Positions 1-4,664 of a stretch of 5,752 nucleotides of DNA are shown piece by piece. Source of the DNA: Oscillatoria sp. Prado101 (lineage in GTDB: Bacteria > Cyanobacteriota > Cyanobacteriia > Cyanobacteriales > Oscillatoriaceae); contig JALOOK010000322.1 of NCBI GenBank assembly GCA_025454445.1, forward strand, positions 1 to 5,752, written 5' to 3'. The notes under the pieces were generated by a model. It worked only from the letters and a program-made list of their open reading frames with translations, did no database searches and was not told where the DNA came from. A program made the translations under genes and the position numbers. Each line of letters starts with the position of its first letter. Within the stretch, counting starts at the first letter, position 1.

Positions 1-100
1 GTTCGTAGTTGGGCTTTAGCCCAAAGTTCGTAGTTGGGCTTTAGCCCAAAGTTCGTAGTTGGGCTTTAGCCCAAAGTTCGTAGTTGGGCTTTAGCCCAAC
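1..100. repeat. Four tandem copies of a 25-base hairpin repeat
   Basis: Four back-to-back 25-base units start at 1, 26, 51 and 76. They are identical except that the last base of unit four is C instead of A. Each unit contains a perfect 6-bp stem with a 4-base loop, TTGGGC-TTTA-GCCCAA (bases 9-24 of the unit). The array begins at the first base of the window, so it may continue to the left. There are no unique spacers, so this is not a CRISPR array. It looks like one of the short palindromic repeats scattered through filamentous cyanobacterial genomes; that family assignment is from memory. No function can be read from the sequence. Confidence 0.9.
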
Positions 101-115
101 AGCAGTTTGTCCCCT

Positions 116-162
116 CGTTCCCAGGCTCCGCCTGGGAACGCCGTGAAAGGAGGCTCTGCCTC
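116..162. repeat. Pair of small perfect hairpins (dispersed palindromic repeat)
   Basis: Bases 116-140 form a perfect 11-bp stem with a 3-base loop (CGTTCCCAGGC, TCC, GCCTGGGAACG). Bases 150-162 form a second stem (GAGGC, TCT, GCCTC). The two together resemble a widespread bacterial and cyanobacterial intergenic repeat. Neither is followed by a T-run on the plus strand, so I do not call a terminator. Confidence 0.75.
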
Positions 163-308
163 ATTCGGTGCACACCTTGGGTTAAGATATGACGAATACG
201 CTTTAAGATTTCTTCAGAGTTGGCACCGGCACCCATTTGCCGCCGCTTTCGCTCTCGCTTCACAAGGAAGCCGGGAGCTAGAACTTGTCGTAGGTATAAG
301 AAAAACTA
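163..308 (+). other. Leader upstream of the pyrF-pyrE fusion gene, nothing firm
   Basis: The stretch between the hairpins and the pyrimidine gene shows no RNA gene and no convincing coding region. A TATAAG hexamer at 295-300 has no plausible -35 partner at the right spacing and lies too close to the ATG at 309, so no promoter is called. There is no strong Shine-Dalgarno sequence before the ATG; only a purine-rich stretch (AAGAAAAA, 298-305) is visible. Confidence 0.5.
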
Positions 309-1757
309 ATGAGATTCTCGGATCGATTGCTTTCAGCGATGGAGCGCAATCAGAGCTTGCTGTACGCAGGTCTTGACCCCGATCCAGACAGCTTGCCCAA
401 GCGCTACCGCACCGGCTCGGACAGCAACAGCCTCCTGGGTGGGTTGCGAGAGTGGCTGCTCGACACCATCCGGGAAACCGCAGATTTCGTCTGCGCTTAC
501 AAGCCCACCCTGGGATTTTACCAGGCCCTGGGCGCTCCGGGTCTGGAATTGCTGCAGGAAACCCTCGCCGCCATCCCCGCCCACATCCCCGTGATTCTCG
601 ATGCCAAGCACAGCGACATCAACACTAGCACAGTCGTTGCCCGCACTGTGTTTGAAGACTGGGGTGCCGATGCCTGCACCCTGTCGCCCTACCCTGGACA
701 AGACCTGATCGCCCCCTTCTTGGTTTACCCCGATAAAGCCGTCTTCGTGATGTGTGCGCCGGCAAATCTCTCCGCGCCGGTGTTGCAGCACTATCCAGGG
801 ACAACTGCACCCCTGTATTTGCAGATGGTGGAAGCGGCGCAAACCTGGGGAACCCCCGAACAGCTGGGACTGGAAGTGGGCGCTGCCATACCGGATATTT
901 TAGCTCGCGTCCGCGCTGCAGCGCCAGAACGCCTGATTCTCGTGCTGGGAAGCCCGTCAGAAGAGCAAGACTTGGCCCAAATCCTGGCTGCCGGTTTAAA
1001 CCCTCACGGCGAGGGGCTGCTCCTACCGGCACCCCCACATATATTAGCGAGCGACGAGCCGGCAGAAGCCCTGTTTGCCTTGCGCAACACCATAAACCAG
1101 CAGCGCCTGCTGGTGCTGGAGTCAAGTCCCGCCTGCGATCTGTGGTTTCCGGATGTTTGCTCTTTGCAAAAAAACACCCACTGGGACTTAATATTGCAGC
1201 TTTTCGACATCGGCTGCATTACCTTTGGCGACCATGTACAAGCCTCAGGAGCCATTTTTCCTTACTACATCGACCTGCGCAAAATCATCTCCCAGCCGCA
1301 AATCTTCCATCAAATAGTCAGCGCCTACGCCGGCATTCTCAAAGACCTCGAATTTGACCGAATAGCCGGCATTCCTTACGGATCTTTGCCCACAGCCACA
1401 GGGCTAGCGCTGCGCCTGAACCGCCCAATGATCTTCCCGCGCAAGGAAGTGAAAGCCCACGGCGCAAAACGGCTGGTAGAGGGAAATTTCCATGCCGGTG
1501 AGAGAGTTGTGGTCGTGGATGACATCCTGATCAGCGGCAATAGTGCGATGGAAGGCGCAGCAAAACTCCAATCCGTTGGGCTAAATGTAGAAGATATTGT
1601 CGTCTTTATCGACCACGAAAAAGGAGTCAAAGACCGGCTGCGGCAGAATGGCTACCGGGGGCATGCGGTTTTGGAGATTTCAGAAATTGCCGAAACCCTC
1701 CATCAAGCCGGTCGCATTGAAACGGAGCAATTCAAAGTGCTCGTAGAGCCGCACTGA
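309..1757 (+). CDS. pyrF/pyrE: Bifunctional orotidine-5'-phosphate decarboxylase / orotate phosphoribosyltransferase (PyrF-PyrE fusion)
   Basis: This 482-residue cytosolic fusion enzyme makes OMP from orotate and PRPP, then decarboxylates it to UMP, the last two steps of de novo pyrimidine synthesis. The N-terminal OMP decarboxylase part (about 1-275) shows an N-terminal GLDPDPDSLP segment (21-30), KPTLGFYQ (65-72) and the catalytic D-x-K-x-x-D pattern DAKHSDI (D98, K100, D103). The C-terminal phosphoribosyltransferase part (about 290-482) shows the OPRT loop RKEVKAHG (378-385) and a PRPP-binding motif VVVVDDILISGNS (400-412). The decarboxylase-first order is the reverse of animal and plant UMP synthase and is known from cyanobacteria and kinetoplastids. 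The ATG at 309 is preferred because the early segment FSDRLLSAMERNQSLL resembles the family N-terminus; the next Met (codon 11) would remove it. The usual GVGAQG and terminal SR phosphate-binding motifs of bacterial PyrF are not obvious. The gene stands alone on the plus strand. Confidence 0.93.
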   Translation: MRFSDRLLSAMERNQSLLYAGLDPDPDSLPKRYRTGSDSNSLLGGLREWLLDTIRETADFVCAYKPTLGFYQALGAPGLELLQETLAAIPAHIPVILDAKHSDINTSTVVARTVFEDWGADACTLSPYPGQDLIAPFLVYPDKAVFVMCAPANLSAPVLQHYPGTTAPLYLQMVEAAQTWGTPEQLGLEVGAAIPDILARVRAAAPERLILVLGSPSEEQDLAQILAAGLNPHGEGLLLPAPPHILASDEPAEALFALRNTINQQRLLVLESSPACDLWFPDVCSLQKNTHWDLILQLFDIGCITFGDHVQASGAIFPYYIDLRKIISQPQIFHQIVSAYAGILKDLEFDRIAGIPYGSLPTATGLALRLNRPMIFPRKEVKAHGAKRLVEGNFHAGERVVVVDDILISGNSAMEGAAKLQSVGLNVEDIVVFIDHEKGVKDRLRQNGYRGHAVLEISEIAETLHQAGRIETEQFKVLVEPH

Positions 1758-1778
1758 GACTTCCCACCCCCTCCCAGT

Positions 1779-1805
1779 AGGGTGCGTTCCGCCTGAGCGC
1801 ACCCT
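1779..1805 (+). terminator. Terminator-like hairpin after the pyrF-pyrE fusion gene
   Basis: A perfect 8-bp GC-rich stem, AGGGTGCG (1779-1786) with CGCACCCT (1798-1805), starts 22 bases after the stop codon. A short, interrupted T-rich tail (TTTATTT) follows. It is built from the same GGTGCG/CGCACC motif as the repeats further right, so it may be a dispersed repeat doing terminator duty. The imperfect T-run keeps confidence moderate. Confidence 0.5.
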
Positions 1806-1830
1806 TTATTTGTGAGAGCCAATCGATAAG

Positions 1831-1916
1831 GCAGAACGCACCCCCCCTGCAGCGGTGCGTTCCGCGTGCGCGTTTACCTGATTATATGTGCGAGAAGGGA
1901 TGGCGCGGAACGCACC
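1831..1916. repeat. Inverted repeats of the GGTGCGTTCC family
   Basis: A perfect 13-bp inverted repeat pairs 1854-1866 (GGTGCGTTCCGCG) with 1904-1916 (CGCGGAACGCACC) across a 37-base loop. A further AACGCACC at 1835-1842 can instead pair with GGTGCGTT at 1854-1861, so alternative folds compete for the same arm. This belongs to the same motif family as 1779-1805 and 2019-2043. No coding sequence is supported here. Confidence 0.8.
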
Positions 1917-1923
1917 CTACTTT

Positions 1924-1995
1924 CTGCGCGGACTTCTGCAATTCTTGAAAGCCGCGCAGGCGGGTTTTGTCTGTATAGCTGCGGTTTCCAACCGC
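1924..1995. repeat. Second palindromic repeat type in the convergent intergenic region
   Basis: CTGCGCGG (1924-1931) pairs with CCGCGCAG (1952-1959) around a 20-base loop. Downstream, GCGGTT (1981-1986) pairs with AACCGC (1990-1995) around TCC. The stretch from about 1951 to 1996 resembles a dispersed cyanobacterial repeat recalled from memory. No gene or RNA is recognised. Confidence 0.6.
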
Positions 1996-2018
1996 CAAGC
2001 TTAACCCCCCATAATTAC

Positions 2019-2043
2019 GGTGCGTTCCTTGGGGGAACGCACC
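2019..2043. repeat. Perfect 10-bp hairpin of the GGTGCGTTCC family
   Basis: GGTGCGTTCC (2019-2028) pairs perfectly with GGAACGCACC (2034-2043) around the loop TTGGG. It is followed by CTAC, as is the copy ending at 1916. This is the tightest member of the repeat family in the window. Confidence 0.85.
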
Positions 2044-2055
2044 CTACTGCTATGC

Positions 2056-2151
2056 TATAGCGGTTCTCAGATTAGTAAGGTACTGAGAAACCCGGTTTCT
2101 TTAAGAAACCGGGTTTCTGGGCCATCGTCCATCAAACTGAGAACCGCTATA
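2056..2151. mobile_element. 96-base MITE-like element with 15-base perfect terminal inverted repeats
   Basis: The left end TATAGCGGTTCTCAG (2056-2070) is the exact reverse complement of the right end CTGAGAACCGCTATA (2137-2151). The outermost TA at each end (2056-2057 and 2150-2151) can be read as a TA target duplication. That leaves a 92-base element and fits elements moved by IS630/Tc1-type transposases, which insert at TA. Inside is a near-perfect 33-base palindrome (2086-2118, 16-bp arms around one central base), each half of which is itself a palindrome of the type AGAAACC-x-GGTTTCT. There is no transposase, so the element would be non-autonomous. Its right end lies 11 bases beyond the fghA stop, so the internal hairpin may also end or stabilise the minus-strand transcript. 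Confidence 0.8.
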
Positions 2152-2162
2152 ATTCCAAATTC

Positions 2163-3011
2163 TCACCCCCACAAAGCCGCCGCGTGGAAGCGGATGTGAT
2201 CTTCGATAAAGGTGGAAATGAAATAGTAGCCGTGATCGTAACCTTCTTGGAAGCGCAAAGTCAGGGGCTGACCGGCAGTCGCGCACGCCTGCTGAAACGC
2301 CTCTGGCAATAGCTGGAAAGCTAGAAACTGATCCGCACTTCCCTGATCGATCAGAATGGGGCGATTGTACCCCGAACTCAGCACCAGTTCGCAAGCATCG
2401 TACTGACGCCAGCTTTCCATATCGGAACCCAGATAATTGCTGAAAGCCTTCTGACTCAGCGCACAGCGCATCGGTGCGGAGATCGGCGCGAAGGCTGAAA
2501 CTGACTTGTATTGCTGCGGGTTTCTCAGCGCACAAACCAGCGCCCCGTGACCGCCCATAGAATGGCCAAAAATGCTCTGTCGGTCTGGCAGTGCGGGGAA
2601 ATGCTCTACAATAATAGCCGGCAATTCGCGAACGACATAGCTGTACATTTGATAGTGCGCCCGCCAGGGTTCCTGGGTGGCGTCCACATAGAAACCGGCA
2701 CCCGCGCCCAAATCCCAGCTGTCGCTCTCACCGGGAATGCCGGTGTTGCGAGGGCTGGTATCTGGCACAACGAGCATTAACCCGTTTTCGGCAGCATATC
2801 GCTGTGCGCCGGCCTTTATCATAAAATTTTCTTCCGTGCAAGTCAAGCCGGAAAGATAATACAGCACCGGCACCGGCTGGGATTTTGCCAGGGGTGGCTG
2901 GTAGACGGAAAATCGCATTTCACCGGCACAGGTTTCTGAGGGATGGCTGTAAAAGCCGACTGTACCGCCGAAGCAACGGTTTTCGCTGATGGGTTTGGGA
3001 GATGGGGACAT
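2163..3011 (-). CDS. fghA: S-formylglutathione hydrolase
   Basis: This 282-residue cytosolic serine hydrolase of the esterase D family splits S-formylglutathione into formate and glutathione, the second step of glutathione-dependent formaldehyde removal. The nucleophile elbow GHSMGGHGAL places Ser151 at its centre. Asp227 (in DQGSADQFL) and His260 (in GYDHGYYF) complete the catalytic triad at the spacing usual for the family. The conserved LSGLTCTEENF block (53-63) holds Cys58, and PDTSPR (83-88) is also typical. The length is normal and the protein looks complete, with no signal peptide. The ATG at 3011 lies 4 bases after the TAA of the kinase-like gene. No good Shine-Dalgarno sequence precedes it, so translation is probably coupled to that gene. 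The enzyme for the preceding step, FrmA, is encoded one gene upstream. Confidence 0.95.
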   Translation of the reverse strand: MSPSPKPISENRCFGGTVGFYSHPSETCAGEMRFSVYQPPLAKSQPVPVLYYLSGLTCTEENFMIKAGAQRYAAENGLMLVVPDTSPRNTGIPGESDSWDLGAGAGFYVDATQEPWRAHYQMYSYVVRELPAIIVEHFPALPDRQSIFGHSMGGHGALVCALRNPQQYKSVSAFAPISAPMRCALSQKAFSNYLGSDMESWRQYDACELVLSSGYNRPILIDQGSADQFLAFQLLPEAFQQACATAGQPLTLRFQEGYDHGYYFISTFIEDHIRFHAAALWG

Positions 3012-3015
3012 GAGT

Positions 3016-4443
3016 TTAATGCTTTACAGGTTGGGCAGATGAGTGATAGTGATTGGGGTAACAAATCGTAATAGTCGTTCCCTCCCCTCGGGTGGAATCC
3101 GTGCGGATTCCCCCCCCTATTTTACTGAGTTCCGTGCGAATCGCATCCATGCCAACCCCTAGCCCAGCTATCAAATCCCGCTCGTCTTTGGTAGTAAACC
3201 CAGGGTGGTAGAGGAGTTCGTAAGCATCTTGGGGGGAGAGGCTTTCAGCCCGTTCTGCTGTAATCAGCCCCTTTTCAAGCGCCTTGGCTTTCACCCGTTC
3301 GACATCAATTCCAGCACCATCATCGGAAAAGGAAATTATCGTCTGGTTGCCTTGCTGGAAAACGCCCAGGGCGATTTGGCCTATTGGCGACTTGCCGGCT
3401 GCTTCCCGCACCTCCACCGGCTCAATTCCATGACTGATTGCATTATTAACCAAGTGAGCTAGCAGCTTTTTTGCAAAATGTTCCAGCACTGACCTGTCAA
3501 TTAGAATTTCGCCGCCGGCAATTTTGACCCTTGCCTGCTTCCCACACTCAGCAGCTTGCTTGCGCACCGCACTAGCTAGCGGAAATACCTGCTCGATCTC
3601 AGCAAAAGGAACCATACGGGCGCTCGTCAGCTCTTTCTGCAATTTCGTTGCGATCTGGGCGAACTGCTCAGTAACTTGGCTGGCTGCACTCGCCAAAGAA
3701 TTAACCTCAGATGCTGACTCCTGAATCATTTCAATAAGTTGATTCATCTCCTCTGAGAGGGGGTGAGAGGCGCGGAAGTTTTCTGTAAGCAGCTGTACTT
3801 GGTTTAGCAAGACATCTAGGGATTGGCGGAAATGTTTTTGGTCTTGCTTTTGGCTCCTGCACTTAACAGCCAGTTTCCCCAACAAGTTGCTGAGGTTATC
3901 GAGGCGCTTAACCGGAACGCGCATCGTTTGCTCAATCTCAGGGCGAGCGGGTTTATCTTTGAGTTCGCCTATCTTTTGCTCAACCGCGACTGCCGGTTTG
4001 ACTGCTACCTGAGGCGTTTGATTTCGCAGCAGGGCTAGGTGAGCGCTGATAGCTTCAAATAAGGGTTCAGTTTCCGGTATCACCGGCACCGCACTGTCTT
4101 CAGCCAATCCAAAGGTTGCTTCGCACGCTCCCACCAGCACATCCAGGGCGTCAAACAGTTCTAAGAATAGTGACTCCAGTTTGAGGTCAACTTTGAGAGA
4201 ATAATATCTGACAGTTTCCAGGTTGGTTTGCCATCTAGCGGCAATTCTCTCAATCCTGCTGTCTCCCAGGAGATTTGCCCCTACTTTAACCGAACTGATT
4301 GCCCGGAGTATCTGATTGATTAAATCATTATTTTCAGCGCTTTTCAGGTTCAGTAAACCCTGTTCAATAATCTGGAGATATTCTCTGGCATTAAAAACAA
4401 ATTCCTCAATTATTTCTTGCTGTTCTTCTGGCTGCACGTTCAT
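3016..4443 (-). CDS. CheA-like histidine kinase-type protein with an HPt domain lacking histidine and no CheW domain
   Basis: The protein is 475 residues from the ATG at 4443. Residues about 5-110 look like an HPt domain. The segment RAISSVKVGANLL (47-59) aligns with the usual RAxHSIKGGAAML, with Ser50 where the phosphoacceptor His should be, and no histidine occurs before His135. A linker follows, then a P3-type dimerisation region (about 172-270; MRVPVKRLDNLSNLLGKL). A GHKL ATPase domain (about 272-463) has its motifs in place: N-box HLVNNAISHGIEP (Asn334), DDGAGID (374-380), PGFTTKDE (414-421), GLGVGMD (427-433) and GEGTT (453-457). The chain ends 12 residues after that domain, with no CheW-like or receiver domain. 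It is probably cytosolic, as no membrane segment is seen. It could be a scaffold, or a kinase acting in trans on another protein; both are inference. It lies between frmA and fghA on the same strand. Confidence 0.85.
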   Translation of the reverse strand: MNVQPEEQQEIIEEFVFNAREYLQIIEQGLLNLKSAENNDLINQILRAISSVKVGANLLGDSRIERIAARWQTNLETVRYYSLKVDLKLESLFLELFDALDVLVGACEATFGLAEDSAVPVIPETEPLFEAISAHLALLRNQTPQVAVKPAVAVEQKIGELKDKPARPEIEQTMRVPVKRLDNLSNLLGKLAVKCRSQKQDQKHFRQSLDVLLNQVQLLTENFRASHPLSEEMNQLIEMIQESASEVNSLASAASQVTEQFAQIATKLQKELTSARMVPFAEIEQVFPLASAVRKQAAECGKQARVKIAGGEILIDRSVLEHFAKKLLAHLVNNAISHGIEPVEVREAAGKSPIGQIALGVFQQGNQTIISFSDDGAGIDVERVKAKALEKGLITAERAESLSPQDAYELLYHPGFTTKDERDLIAGLGVGMDAIRTELSKIGGGIRTDSTRGEGTTITICYPNHYHSSAQPVKH

Positions 4444-4447
4444 GTTT

Positions 4448-4452
4448 TCCTC
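4448..4452 (-). promoter_or_regulatory. Shine-Dalgarno site that fixes the start of the CheA-like gene
   Basis: GAGGA, read on the minus strand, ends 4 bases before the ATG at 4443. The frame stays open upstream to a TTG at 4497, but that codon has no comparable site. The extra 18 residues would lie ahead of the recognisable HPt-like region. The ATG at 4443 is therefore chosen. Confidence 0.7.
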
Positions 4453-4473
4453 AAGCGCAATTCCTTTAGGACT

Positions 4474-4505
4474 CGTTGCCAGGTTGCAGACATGCAACGA
4501 TAATA
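4474..4505 (-). promoter_or_regulatory. Possible -10 element and overlapping hairpins in the leader of the CheA-like gene
   Basis: On the minus strand a TATTAT hexamer (4505-4500) could be a -10 element, but no good -35 sequence is visible. Just downstream are overlapping inverted repeats. Plus-strand CGTTGC (4474-4479) and GTTGCA (4483-4488) can each pair with the same arm, TGCAACG (4493-4499); the second gives a 6-bp stem around GACA. If transcription begins here, the two folds exclude each other in the 5' leader. This could equally be an operator or chance. Confidence 0.3.
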
Positions 4506-4616
4506 GGTTAGTTTGTTAGCGAATTAATGGGCGATTTTACCGTTTCTTGGCATACTTGGCTGGCTGAGCGGTTCATTCTTTGATCCCCTACCAATTCGCC
4601 AACAGTCTCATATGTG

Positions 4617-4634
4617 GCCGGCTCTCTCGCCGGC
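4617..4634 (-). terminator. Weak hairpin after frmA
   Basis: GCCGGC (4617-4622) pairs with GCCGGC (4629-4634) around a 6-base loop, about 30 bases downstream of the frmA stop. There is no U-run on the minus strand, so at most it would cause partial termination, pausing or RNA stabilisation. GCCGGC is frequent throughout this window, which raises the chance of coincidence. Confidence 0.3.
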
Positions 4635-4664
4635 GCTGCTGCTCGCGGATTGCTAGCCTCCCGC

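Noticed and set aside
1..100. CRISPR array
   Set aside because: The units abut with no spacers and are each a simple palindrome, so this is a tandem repeat.
295..300. TATAAG as a -10 element for the pyrF-pyrE gene
   Set aside because: There is no -35 partner at suitable spacing, and it lies 8 bases before the ATG.
66..305. Minus-strand reading frame with a basic N-terminal part (KRERKRRQMGAGANSEEILKRIRHIL)
   Set aside because: It would start at GTG with no ribosome site, and its second half is translated hairpin repeat. I cannot tie the first part to any family, though a gene remnant cannot be excluded.
107..376. Plus-strand frame of 89 residues overlapping the start of the pyrF-pyrE gene
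   Set aside because: It begins in repeat sequence, overlaps the well-supported gene in another frame and matches no family.
752..1357. Long plus-strand frame inside the pyrF-pyrE gene
   Set aside because: It is a shadow in another frame of a gene whose motifs are clear, with a low-complexity Arg/Ser/Pro-rich product.
1866..2060. Plus-strand frame of 64 residues in the intergenic region
   Set aside because: It runs through inverted repeats and has no recognisable protein features.
4444..4497. 18-residue N-terminal extension of the CheA-like protein from a TTG codon at 4497
   Set aside because: The ATG at 4443 has a GAGGA site at good spacing, and the extension falls outside the HPt-like region.
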